Shown here: in pieces, positions 1 to 7,666 of the stretch
Position numbering within the stretch: the first letter of the stretch is position 1
How the letters are laid out: every line of letters begins with the position of its first letter
From: Aromatoleum diolicum
GTDB taxonomy: Bacteria; Pseudomonadota; Gammaproteobacteria; Burkholderiales; Rhodocyclaceae
Reading direction: 5' to 3'
NCBI RefSeq assembly: GCF_012910955.1
Contig: NZ_WTVQ01000048.1
Coordinates: 1-34,086 of the forward strand
DNA: 34,086 bases
The notes under the pieces: model-generated
Seen by the model: the letters and a program-made list of their open reading frames with translations, nothing else
Told to the model about the DNA's origin: nothing
Database searches by the model: none
Translations under genes and position numbers: made by a program

Positions 1-612
1 CCCCGCCCCATTGGCACCGCGGCTGGCGACGGGTTCGGGTGGGACGGGGGCCTCGACGGCTGCCACGGCAATGCGTGCGAGCTCGTCAGCGTTCGCCGCC
101 GTGTCCTTATCCAGGGCGTTGGTTCTTGCTCCGCGGCAGGCGAATTCCCATTCGGCTTCGGTGGGCAGGCGGAAGCGGTAGCGCTTCTTGTACAGCGCCG
201 TGAGACGTTCGGCGAAGGCGTTGGCCTGCTCCCAGGTCACCCGCGTTACAGGGAGGCTGTCGGCCGTGGTGCTGTTGCCCTCAGGCAGGGAGCCCATCAG
301 TCGTTTCCACTGTTTGCGGGTGACTTCGTGGCGGCCCAGCCAGTAGGCGTCGAGGCATGCCTCGTGCAGGGGGCCTTCGTCGGCCGACAGTGACTGCGTG
401 TAGTTGAGGCGGACCCAGCCGCCGTCGGCTTCAGGGGGCACTTTCGCGTCGTTGCCCATGTGGTAGCAGGCCTTGTCGACGCGGATGAATTCGATGCCGA
501 TCTGCGGATCCTGCCAGGTTTGCGGTGTGCTGCCGTTGGCAGCCTGCACAGTCGTTGCGATCAGGCCGCCGACGAGAAGCAGGGCTGCGGATATCGATTT
601 GATCGGTTTCAT
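1..612 (-). CDS. Secreted FGE-like (SUMF1 / formylglycine-generating-enzyme) domain protein, 3' end outside the window
   Basis: 204 codons are visible; the C-terminus runs off the left edge. The start is an ATG at 612 and shares an ATGA overlap with the stop of the upstream ResB-like gene, implying translational coupling. Residues 1-24 form a Sec signal peptide ending in VQA. After it come the usual N-terminal landmarks of the FGE-sulfatase fold (PF03781): an IGIEFIRVDKACYHMGN block, GPLHEACLDAYWLGRHEVT, a PVTRVTWEQANAFAERL block and RLPTEAEWEFACRGA. Family members include true formylglycine-generating enzymes, the NirV proteins of nitrite reductase loci and many non-catalytic binding proteins. 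The C-terminal half that would carry the active-site cysteines is not in the window, so the activity cannot be judged. Position as the last visible gene after the cytochrome and ResB suggests a periplasmic accessory role. Family call firm, function unknown. Confidence 0.85.
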   Translation of the reverse strand, partial: MKPIKSISAALLLVGGLIATTVQAANGSTPQTWQDPQIGIEFIRVDKACYHMGNDAKVPPEADGGWVRLNYTQSLSADEGPLHEACLDAYWLGRHEVTRKQWKRLMGSLPEGNSTTADSLPVTRVTWEQANAFAERLTALYKKRYRFRLPTEAEWEFACRGARTNALDKDTAANADELARIAVAAVEAPVPPEPVASRGANGAG

Positions 613-1640
613 GTGGTGAGGGGGGCTGCAGGTAGTGGGCGGAAAATGATGCGCGCGTAGAACCACACCAGCGACATCACTACGAGTGCGACGGCGCCGA
701 TGAGCCACGGCTTGGTGGGGTCGGCAACGATGCGGTAACCCATCCAGGAGTCGAGCCGAACATAGGTCAGTGTGCCGCCGGATAGTGCCAGTTGGTCTCC
801 GGGGGTGAGCGTGTGGCGGGTGTCGCCGATGCGCAGGACGATGCGCTGAGCCTCGGTCCCCGCGCCCAAGTTGGTGCGCACGCGCGCCCCGCGGGTCTCC
901 GCGGTGGTGCCGGTCTCCTCGGCGGTTTCGGGATCCACCATCAGCCACGCCTCGCGCCCGTCGGGCAGCACCCAGTCGTTGGCGCCTGCAAAGGCGCCGT
1001 TGTTGCTGTCGCGCAACTGTACGGTGCCCCATTCGTCGGCGCCGTCAGCCGTCTGCCAGCGGAACACCGGGGAAAATCCCCGATGTCGGCTGGTGTAGAT
1101 GCGGTAGCCGTTGATGACCAAGGGGATATCGTCGCCGATGTCCGCGGTGTGCGTCTGGCCGTCGTCCGATTGCCAGCGCACGCGGTTGTAGGTGGTGTGG
1201 AAGCGGCCGCGCTCGGGGTGGTTTTCGGTGAAACCGACGTTCGTGAAGCGTATCTCGGCGATGCGCCGATCATGCAATGCGCCGCTCTCTTCGTTGAGCA
1301 GACTACCGTCGAAACTCGTGCCGGCGGTGACGGTGGCCTGTCCTTCGAAGTAGGTGAGGCGCGCCAGGACCAGCGCGACGATCAGAGCCAACAGCGCGAG
1401 GTGGAAGACGAGCAGCGGGAGATCGGCGCGGAAGCGGCGGCTGGTAACGATCGCGGCGAGCAGATTCAGGGTCAGGAGGGAAAACGGCAGCAGCATGGCC
1501 AGGGTGGCGCTGCGCTCGGGTACTTTTGCCCACAATGCGGCCGCCGCCATGACCACGAAAAAGCTCGCGGACAATTTCGGCGAGGCCAGGGCGTTCAGCC
1601 AGCGGCGCATATTGACGGACGATCCCGGGGCATCCTTCAT
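609..1640 (-). CDS. ResB-like cytochrome c biogenesis membrane protein
   Basis: 343 aa from the ATG at 1640, which overlaps the stop of the 11-haem cytochrome as ATGA. Longer readings extend back through the cytochrome's 3' end and give arginine-rich non-protein-like sequence. An ATG at 1610 is the alternative start. Three hydrophobic segments lie near the N-terminus (about residues 20-38, 42-63 and 72-93), followed by a periplasmic domain of about 200 residues and one C-terminal transmembrane helix (about 311-332). This is the ResB/CcsB topology (PF05140) of System II cytochrome c maturation, in which ResB works with ResC/CcsA to carry haem across the membrane and ligate it to CXXCH. The protein is shorter than typical ResB. 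No ResC/CcsA partner is in the window; it could lie left of position 1. Coupling to an 11-haem cytochrome suggests a dedicated haem-attachment function (inference). Confidence 0.82.
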   Translation of the reverse strand: MKDAPGSSVNMRRWLNALASPKLSASFFVVMAAAALWAKVPERSATLAMLLPFSLLTLNLLAAIVTSRRFRADLPLLVFHLALLALIVALVLARLTYFEGQATVTAGTSFDGSLLNEESGALHDRRIAEIRFTNVGFTENHPERGRFHTTYNRVRWQSDDGQTHTADIGDDIPLVINGYRIYTSRHRGFSPVFRWQTADGADEWGTVQLRDSNNGAFAGANDWVLPDGREAWLMVDPETAEETGTTAETRGARVRTNLGAGTEAQRIVLRIGDTRHTLTPGDQLALSGGTLTYVRLDSWMGYRIVADPTKPWLIGAVALVVMSLVWFYARIIFRPLPAAPLTT

Positions 1641-4198
1641 TGGCAGCCGGATACGTCGGACATCCAGTCCTTGCCGCCATAGTTCGGCGCGCCGCAACTG
1701 GTTTCGGTCCACCGGCCGCTGGCCTGCCAGGTCCTGATACGCAATGCGGCCGAGTTGTAGTAGGGCGCGATGGTCTCGATGCTGGTGCTGGTGCCGTCGG
1801 TGGTGTTGTTGCCGACTGCCGTACAGCCGGCCGGCCTCCCGCCTTCGGGGCCGACGCACTCCAGATTAACGAGGAAGGCCTTGTTCTTCCAGCCGTGGGG
1901 GACTGCAATGTGGCAGCGCATGCAGGGTCTCGAGCTTTTCGTCGTGAATGAGTGCGATGCCTCGCTGGCGCTGCCGTCAAATCCACTGTTCGCGTTCGGG
2001 TTGTGGCAGCGGCCGCAGATACCCCCGCTGGTGTTGCTGTCGCGCGTGCTGCCGGGGGTAACGGTCAGATCCCACACGCCCTTCAGAATGAAGTTTGCCG
2101 AGGAGCCGTGCGGACCCTGCGCCGTGGCGAGATTGGGGGCATTGGTCGTGTCGGTCGGGCTCGTGCCCTGCGTCCAGGAGCCGGCGTGGCCATGGCAATC
2201 CGAGCAGTGCATCGTCTGCGTGCCGAGGTTGGCACGGAACGGCGGACGGAAGTTGTCCATTGTCGTGCCGTTTTGGGTGCGCTCGGCAGCATCCCGCCCC
2301 GTCGGCCAGATCACCGGGTGCCAGGAGCGGTGGTTGTTGCCAGTGGCGCCGCCGCCATTCGGCGAGGTGCCGTTGGGATCGCAGTCGCCTGCGCTGCAGG
2401 CGGTGCCGGCATTGCTCTGTTCTCCCTGGTCGCCGCCCGAGCTGGGGGTGTCGCTGGCGCTGACGGCAAATTCCGCGGCGACGTTGGTGTAGGTGGTCAT
2501 GCCGTTGGCGCTAGCGCCCGAAGGCGTGCCACCCGTGTAGCCGAGCGAGGGCATGCTGCTGCCGTAGTCGGAATGGCACTTGAAGCACAGCTGGTATTCG
2601 CGCGTGAGGTAGGTGCTGGTTTTCGCGGTGCTGGTATTGGCGCCCGGGTCGCCTTTCTTGACGGTATAGCTGCCCGGCGCTTGTGGCCACGTGGTCATGC
2701 CGCCATAGGTCGGTTCGACACCCCAGGTGCCGCGCAGTACACCGGAGGCGACGTTGCCTTCGGATCCAGCCAGGTCGTGAGTGCGTTTGTCCTTGTTGGC
2801 GTCCGCATTGGTGCCGTAGAACTTGCTGTTGCGGATCACGCGGTGGGGGTTGTGGCAGTCTGTGCACTCGACGTGGCGGTTGGCGTTGTTGCCCAGGCCG
2901 AGTTGCTGCGGGGTTTCGATGAAGTCGGCGTTGCTGATGTCGTGTCGCTCGGTGGTGTTGCCGCTGCCGCCTTGATCCGCGGTCTTGATCGGCATGCGGC
3001 GGGCGCGTTCGAACTCTGACTTGATGTTGGGGACGGTTCCGTTCGCGGTCCCGATTACCTTGGTCGCCGTACCCTGATGGCATTGGTAGCAGGTTTCTTC
3101 GATCGCCGAAACGCCGGAGGGGCTTGAGGTCGAGCCGTCCTTGTAGGTGCCGCTGTCGCTGCCGGTGCTGGTGGTGTCGACACCTTCGCGCAGCAGGCGC
3201 CGCGATCCCTGGACCGAATGGGTATCGTGGCAGTTGAGGCAGGCGGCCTCCCACACCCTTGTGCCAACGGGGAATTCGCGGCGGCCAGCGGCCAGGGACG
3301 TGTATGCCTCTTCGGCAACCGTGGTGTTGGCGTGCGCCGAGTTTGACCAGGTCGAACCGAGCTTGTTGTGGCAACCAAGGCAGATCTGGTCGTTGGCGGC
3401 GACGAAGTCGCCCCCGGCCGGCGCGGCTTTCTGCAGCCGGTTCAGGCGCAGGAACTTGCTGGCTTCAAGGTGCGGGTCATGGCAGCTGGTGCACTGTACC
3501 TTGCCTTCGTGGTCGAGCGGCAGCATCGGTTTAACGCCCGAGCTACGGGTGCCGACCACCAGCTTGTCGGAAACGGTATAAGGGGGTTCGCGCAGTTCGC
3601 CGTCGCCGATGATCGCGAGATCGGTGTCGCCCGCAGCGAGGGTCTTGTTGAAGGTGAAGGAAATCGGGTGATCATTGCGCAGATCGACCCCGAGATTGCG
3701 GGTGAAACCAGTCGTTGCACCGAGACCCGTCGGCATGGTGCCGGTGAGGCCGGTCACCGTCGCCGGGTTGGCTTTGCCATCGAGCACCCCGACGGTGCCC
3801 AGCGCCAGGGTGCCGTCATGACAGGACAGGCAAAGCTTGGAACTGCCGCCCGGCTGCGACAGGGCGCCGAAAATCTTTTCGGCATCGAGCGAGTTCGACG
3901 TGTAGGGCGTGTAGGTCGCTGCGTAAGTGTTGCCGTCAGCCGATGCGCCGCCGATCTTGCGGTTCCAAAGCGGCGATGGCGCAGTGGAGTTGGATGCGTG
4001 CGGGGTGTGACAGAAGACGCAGATCTGGTCTTCCGTGGTGGCTTTGGTCGTACCGGGGCCCGAGGCGGACAGGTTGTGCTTGGTGGCCTTGATGTTGGAA
4101 TTGGTGTTGAGCTGGGCGGGCGCGACTGCAACGTAGCCGAGCAGCGCGAGCGCCATGAGCGCCAGGGCGCGGGTCTTGCGAAAGTTTTTCATAACCAT
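1637..4198 (-). CDS. Secreted 11-haem c-type cytochrome (paralogue 1)
   Basis: 853 aa, starting at the ATG at 4198; a second in-frame ATG at 4192 is equally possible and neither has a clear Shine-Dalgarno site. A Sec signal peptide spans about residues 1-29 and ends APA before Gln. Eleven CXXCH haem motifs start at about C60, 123, 236, 273, 320, 370, 445, 538, 665, 728 and 759. Between them lie conserved-looking elements such as KHNLS, NDHPISF, a KFLRLNRL segment, and NNHRSWHP. Four extra cysteines follow the last haem motif (about 781, 792, 834, 852), possibly disulphides. No membrane anchor or lipobox is seen, so the mature protein is probably periplasmic or secreted. Nearly the same motif order occurs in the protein at 7667-10195. 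It is followed without gap by a ResB-like gene. Role in electron transfer is family knowledge; partner and acceptor are unknown. Confidence 0.93.
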   Translation of the reverse strand: MVMKNFRKTRALALMALALLGYVAVAPAQLNTNSNIKATKHNLSASGPGTTKATTEDQICVFCHTPHASNSTAPSPLWNRKIGGASADGNTYAATYTPYTSNSLDAEKIFGALSQPGGSSKLCLSCHDGTLALGTVGVLDGKANPATVTGLTGTMPTGLGATTGFTRNLGVDLRNDHPISFTFNKTLAAGDTDLAIIGDGELREPPYTVSDKLVVGTRSSGVKPMLPLDHEGKVQCTSCHDPHLEASKFLRLNRLQKAAPAGGDFVAANDQICLGCHNKLGSTWSNSAHANTTVAEEAYTSLAAGRREFPVGTRVWEAACLNCHDTHSVQGSRRLLREGVDTTSTGSDSGTYKDGSTSSPSGVSAIEETCYQCHQGTATKVIGTANGTVPNIKSEFERARRMPIKTADQGGSGNTTERHDISNADFIETPQQLGLGNNANRHVECTDCHNPHRVIRNSKFYGTNADANKDKRTHDLAGSEGNVASGVLRGTWGVEPTYGGMTTWPQAPGSYTVKKGDPGANTSTAKTSTYLTREYQLCFKCHSDYGSSMPSLGYTGGTPSGASANGMTTYTNVAAEFAVSASDTPSSGGDQGEQSNAGTACSAGDCDPNGTSPNGGGATGNNHRSWHPVIWPTGRDAAERTQNGTTMDNFRPPFRANLGTQTMHCSDCHGHAGSWTQGTSPTDTTNAPNLATAQGPHGSSANFILKGVWDLTVTPGSTRDSNTSGGICGRCHNPNANSGFDGSASEASHSFTTKSSRPCMRCHIAVPHGWKNKAFLVNLECVGPEGGRPAGCTAVGNNTTDGTSTSIETIAPYYNSAALRIRTWQASGRWTETSCGAPNYGGKDWMSDVSGCQ

Positions 4199-4260
4199 TC
4201 GTGAACCGTGGGTATAGGGGCGCTCGTGGGGTCGCTCGCGTGCCGCGCATGCTAAACGAA

Positions 4261-5856
4261 TTATGGGATCGGTGCGAAATTACGTGGTTCCGCGCCGGCC
4301 TGGATCTTGAGGTCGCGCCGGTGGGCATTGACATTGCGCAACATGGCCTTGACCTCTTCGGGCATGCGTTTGCCGGCCGCGGCCATTTCCTGCATCTGCC
4401 CGGAGAGGTAAGAGTGGTTGATGAGGATGTCGAATACGGACAGCATGAATTCACGCTTCCAGGTCGACAGTTCATCGAGGTTCTGGAACTTGTGCATGAA
4501 GAAGTTGCGTGCGGCACGGCCAAGTTCGCGTTCAACCTCTTCCAGCGTCATCGCGTCCGGTTTGACCACCGGCTGGACCAGGTTGTACTTGCTGTAATCC
4601 TTGGTCGCGACGTGGGCTTCGAGCTGCGGATAAAGGTCGGCATAGGGCCACGGTGCGATGGCGAGGAAGAAGGCCATGTCCGGGTTGTAGAGCTTGGCGA
4701 GTTCGACCGCTTCCTTGAAGGTTTCCGGAGTATCGGTCGGCATGCCGAGCACGAAGGAAGTCTCGGAAACGATGTCGGCCTGATTGATGATTTCGATGGC
4801 GCGGCGCGAGTCTTCGGCCTTGGAGCCTTTCTTGAAGAGATCGAGGGTGGCCTGCTGACCGGCTTCGACGCCGACGTAGATATGCTCGACGCCGGCGAGC
4901 GCGTAGCGGTCCATGATGTCCTCGTCGCGGACGATGTCGTCGACGCGGGTTTCCATCAGCAGGCGCACGCCGGGCTTGCGCTCGATCATCAGCTCGAGGA
5001 TGCGTTCCCAGCGGGCGCGGTCGAGCGTGGGGATCTCATCGGCGAGCATCGCGACCTGAACGCCGTACTTCTTCTGCAGCATTTCCAGTTCGGCAACGAA
5101 GTTTTCGGCGCTGCGTGCGCGCCAGCCACGGCGCCAGAACAGTTTTTGCGAGCAGAAGGAGCAGTCCTGCTGGCAGCCGCGCGCGGACGAGACGATCGCA
5201 AGGCGCGCGTTGTTTTTCGCCCGGTAGGTGTAGATCGGCCATTCGACCAGATCCCACGCGGTCGGCAGCGAGTCCAGGTCGCGGATAAAGGCCGCCGAGC
5301 GCGTGGCGATGACGCCACCGTCGCGCCAGAAGGCGAGGCCGGCGACCTTGGCCGGATCGTCGCCGGCATTGAGGCAGTTGAGCAGTTCCGGCAGCGTGCG
5401 TTCGCCTTCGCCGCGCACGACGAAGTCGATGACATCGTTGTCGACGCGCAGCATCTCCGGGTAGCAGAAGGTGGCGTGCACGTTGCCGATGACGGTGACG
5501 ATCTCGGGGTCGACTTCCTTGGCCAGCCGCAGCAGGCTAGTTGCAGCAATGATGGCGGCGGTGAAGGCGGACGTGCATACGACGTCGGGGCGGAAGTCTT
5601 CGAGCCGCTTACGGATGTCGTCTTCCTTGTGCCACAGCGACATGGCGTCGTAGTAATCGACTTCGTAGCCGGCTTCGCGCAGGGCGCCGGCGATGTAGAC
5701 GAAACCGACGTTGAGCCAGGTGCCGGCGGATTCGACCACGCCCGAGTGGTAGGGCACGGTGACCAGCGCGACCCGCTTGATCTTGCGCCGACGGGGGATG
5801 GCGGGCGTCACGCGTGGGGGCGGGACGAAGGTGATCGGGGAATCGGTTGTTTTCAT
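4261..5856 (-). CDS. Cobalamin-binding radical SAM protein
   Basis: 531 aa from the ATG at 5856, preceded by a weak AGAG ribosome site. Residues about 27-165 form a B12-binding-like Rossmann domain (VALVTVPYH, LREAGYEVDYYDA, GNVHATF, RGEGERTLPELL). The radical SAM cluster motif CxxxCxxC is at C228, C232 and C235, and the barrel continues with ADEIPTL, METRVDDI, VGVEAGQQ and ETSFVLGMPTDTPE. About 130 residues of helical C-terminal extension end the protein. B12 radical SAM enzymes typically methylate or rearrange unactivated carbon or phosphorus atoms; the substrate here cannot be read from sequence. The 62 nt gap to the 11-haem cytochrome downstream suggests one transcript. An FNR-like promoter lies 36-84 nt upstream of the start. 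A second, unrelated-looking B12 radical SAM protein is encoded at 14744-16165. Confidence 0.9.
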   Translation of the reverse strand: MKTTDSPITFVPPPRVTPAIPRRRKIKRVALVTVPYHSGVVESAGTWLNVGFVYIAGALREAGYEVDYYDAMSLWHKEDDIRKRLEDFRPDVVCTSAFTAAIIAATSLLRLAKEVDPEIVTVIGNVHATFCYPEMLRVDNDVIDFVVRGEGERTLPELLNCLNAGDDPAKVAGLAFWRDGGVIATRSAAFIRDLDSLPTAWDLVEWPIYTYRAKNNARLAIVSSARGCQQDCSFCSQKLFWRRGWRARSAENFVAELEMLQKKYGVQVAMLADEIPTLDRARWERILELMIERKPGVRLLMETRVDDIVRDEDIMDRYALAGVEHIYVGVEAGQQATLDLFKKGSKAEDSRRAIEIINQADIVSETSFVLGMPTDTPETFKEAVELAKLYNPDMAFFLAIAPWPYADLYPQLEAHVATKDYSKYNLVQPVVKPDAMTLEEVERELGRAARNFFMHKFQNLDELSTWKREFMLSVFDILINHSYLSGQMQEMAAAGKRMPEEVKAMLRNVNAHRRDLKIQAGAEPRNFAPIP

Positions 5857-5898
5857 TATTCTCTGTAAGCAATCGTGTCGGGGCGGACTACCGGCGGG

Positions 5899-5940
5899 AT
5901 GGTAGGTGAGCGGCGACCCGGCGGGTTTGACCTACATCAA
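5899..5940 (-). promoter_or_regulatory. Candidate FNR/Anr-dependent class II promoter of the radical SAM-cytochrome operon
   Basis: The inverted repeat TTGAC-CTAC-ATCAA at 5927-5940 matches the FNR consensus TTGAT-N4-ATCAA in 9 of 10 positions. On the minus strand a -10-like TACCAT is at 5899-5904, its centre exactly 32 bp from the box centre, the geometry of a class II site centred at -41.5. This predicts a start near 5892 and a 36 nt leader to the ATG at 5856. The site lies in the gap after the LuxE-like gene. Promoter activity is inferred. Confidence 0.6.
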
Positions 5941-5967
5941 CGGCATGGCCCAAGGCGTGCCGAAGCG

Positions 5968-5984
5968 GCGTGCAGGGGGCACGC
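5968..5984 (-). terminator. Small hairpin between the LuxE-like gene and the FNR-like box
   Basis: GCGTGC and GCACGC form a perfect 6 bp stem around a 5 nt loop, 20-36 nt beyond the stop of the LuxE-like gene. There is no U-tract after it on the minus strand, so it may be a weak terminator, a processing site or chance in GC-rich DNA. Confidence 0.25.
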
Positions 5985-6003
5985 TCGCGACGGTAGGGCG
6001 GAA

Positions 6004-7380
6004 TCAGGATGCGGAAATGTCGCGCGCCGGAGTGCTCGCGGCGGTGTCGCGCGGGATCGGGTTGGCGAGCATTTCCTCGCTGAGTTCGTCGCACGGACAG
6101 ACGGGCGGAGTCATTGGCAGCGGCGCGAGTGCCGATGTCATTGCTGCATCGGGCTGGCGGACACGGGCGAGTCCCATCTTGAAGCGGATCGAGAAGTTCA
6201 CGTACGCTTCGAGGAAACGGAAGATGCGCTTGTCGCCCATCGGGCCTACCGCACGTTCGCTCGGCAGCGGGGTGATCTTGCCGTCGACGACTTTGGCACG
6301 GCCGACGATCTGGAAGCTGCCGTCGTTGTCGACATAGCCGAGATTGTCGGTCTGTACGGCGAGCACGGTGGGCAGATTGGCGAGGTCGTAATGGCGCAGC
6401 AGACCGACCTCGCCGGGAGGCAGCGGCTGCAGGTCGTCAAGCCCAACCGCCGCAACGCGTGCCCAGGGGGGCGTCAGGCGCCGCCGCGCCGAGGGCGCGC
6501 CGAGGATCGCCGCGCGCAAGGTGTCGTCGAAATAGTTGGTGGCGCTTTCGGCCATGCCGAGCACGTTGACGCAATGCGAGGCCGGCAGGCCAAGGACTTC
6601 GCCGGCGAGGCGGAAATAGTCGTCCTGCGTGAGTTCGCCGAAGCGGCCGCGGTAGCCGCCGCCGTCGCCGATGCGGCTGCCGGTGGGGAGCCGGAAGCGC
6701 AGGCCGCGGGCCTTGCAGGCGTTGAAGAAATACACGAAGGCGGAGGTCGAGCCGATCATCGCAACCGGTATGCCGCTGGTTTCGGATTCGTCGAGCGCAG
6801 CGATCAGACCTTTGATGTCGAGGCCCGAGTAGTCGAGCAAGAAGCTGCTGTCGGCGGTGCCGAAGTGGCGCCGGGTTTCGTCCATGCCGACGGCCATTCC
6901 CATCGATGGCGCCATCTCGGGGCTCGGCGCAAGGATGAGAATCCGGCAGCGCTGGCCCTGCACGAAGTCTGGGAAGAGGTAGGCGCCCGTCATCACGCGG
7001 TTGGCTGACAGGATCAGGTCGCGGCCAACGTCGTCTCGGAAGATCTGCCCGCGCTTGTTCGCCGTCGTGCCACTGGTGATCTGCGCCATCACCGCCTGTT
7101 CCGGAGGGAAGGACGTGACGATGGTGGTCTTGAAACTATCGGTGGGGAAGGCGGGTAACCTGCGCCAGTCGGAGACCGCTCGAGGCGTGATACCCTTCGC
7201 CAAGCAAAATTCGCGGTAGGGCGCGTTGCGTTCGTACTGCCATTCGAAGATCTGGGGGGCGAGTTCTTCGAAGGGTGTCCGATCTCCGTCGACGCCAGCG
7301 ATAATCATCGCGCGGATGCGCTCGGCGAGTCGTTCGCGTTCGGGATCCGGCCTTGCGTCGGGGGATTCGGTGATGGTCAT
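6004..7380 (-). CDS. LuxE-like acyl-protein synthetase / AMP-forming acyl-activating enzyme
   Basis: 458 aa from the ATG at 7380; a GTG at 7407 would add nine residues, and neither start has a strong ribosome site. The protein resembles the LuxE family (PF04443) and related adenylating enzymes. It has the TDSFK segment near residue 80, the phosphate-binding ITSGTTANKRG loop with SGTT at 103-106, a Gly-rich GDGGGY turn near 238-243, MAESATNYFD near 276, and the adenylate-binding TDNLGYVDNDGSF followed by VGRAK at about 344-363. LuxE activates a fatty acid as acyl-AMP and holds it on a cysteine near its C-terminus. Here the C-terminal tail contains a CPC pair at 428/430 followed by an acidic stretch. 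No LuxC reductase or acyl-CoA gene is adjacent, so the acyl substrate and acceptor are unknown. It sits between two 11-haem cytochrome genes and has its own FNR-like promoter. Confidence 0.82.
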   Translation of the reverse strand: MTITESPDARPDPERERLAERIRAMIIAGVDGDRTPFEELAPQIFEWQYERNAPYREFCLAKGITPRAVSDWRRLPAFPTDSFKTTIVTSFPPEQAVMAQITSGTTANKRGQIFRDDVGRDLILSANRVMTGAYLFPDFVQGQRCRILILAPSPEMAPSMGMAVGMDETRRHFGTADSSFLLDYSGLDIKGLIAALDESETSGIPVAMIGSTSAFVYFFNACKARGLRFRLPTGSRIGDGGGYRGRFGELTQDDYFRLAGEVLGLPASHCVNVLGMAESATNYFDDTLRAAILGAPSARRRLTPPWARVAAVGLDDLQPLPPGEVGLLRHYDLANLPTVLAVQTDNLGYVDNDGSFQIVGRAKVVDGKITPLPSERAVGPMGDKRIFRFLEAYVNFSIRFKMGLARVRQPDAAMTSALAPLPMTPPVCPCDELSEEMLANPIPRDTAASTPARDISAS

Positions 7381-7521
7381 CGGCGGAGGCTCAACGGTTG
7401 CGCGCACCGACGGGACCGCCGACGCTCAGTCCGTGCGAGCGACCACTGGGAAGCTCGTGGGTCCGGATCAGCCTGAGTCTCATGCGCATCAATTGCCGGC
7501 GGCCTAGGGATAAGTGTGCGC

Positions 7522-7563
7522 ACTCTACCAACAGTCGCAACGGGACTTGTTGATCAAGATCAG
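7522..7563 (-). promoter_or_regulatory. Candidate FNR/Anr-dependent class II promoter of the LuxE-like gene
   Basis: Read on the minus strand, CTGAT-CTTG-ATCAA (7550-7563) matches the FNR consensus in 9 of 10 positions. A -10-like TAGAGT lies at 7522-7527 with its centre 32 bp from the box centre, exactly as for a class II site at -41.5. The predicted start is near 7515, giving a leader of about 135 nt before the ATG at 7380. The same geometry is found at 5899-5940. Regulation is inferred, not shown. Confidence 0.62.
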
Positions 7564-7631
7564 GCGGGGCTCTCGGCAGGCCGCGGCGGCCGCAGCTTAG
7601 TGCTGCCTATAGGGCCACGCATCTGAACAGA

Positions 7632-7653
7632 CCGGGCCGCTGCGCAGGCCCGG
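7632..7653 (-). terminator. Likely terminator hairpin after 11-haem cytochrome paralogue 2
   Basis: A perfect 7 bp GC stem (CCGGGCC/GGCCCGG) with an 8 nt loop begins 14 nt downstream of the stop at 7667. The minus strand continues TCTGTTC, a poor U-tract, so termination may be partial. It separates the cytochrome from the FNR-like promoter of the next gene. Confidence 0.55.
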
Positions 7654-7666
7654 TGGTGGAATCAAC

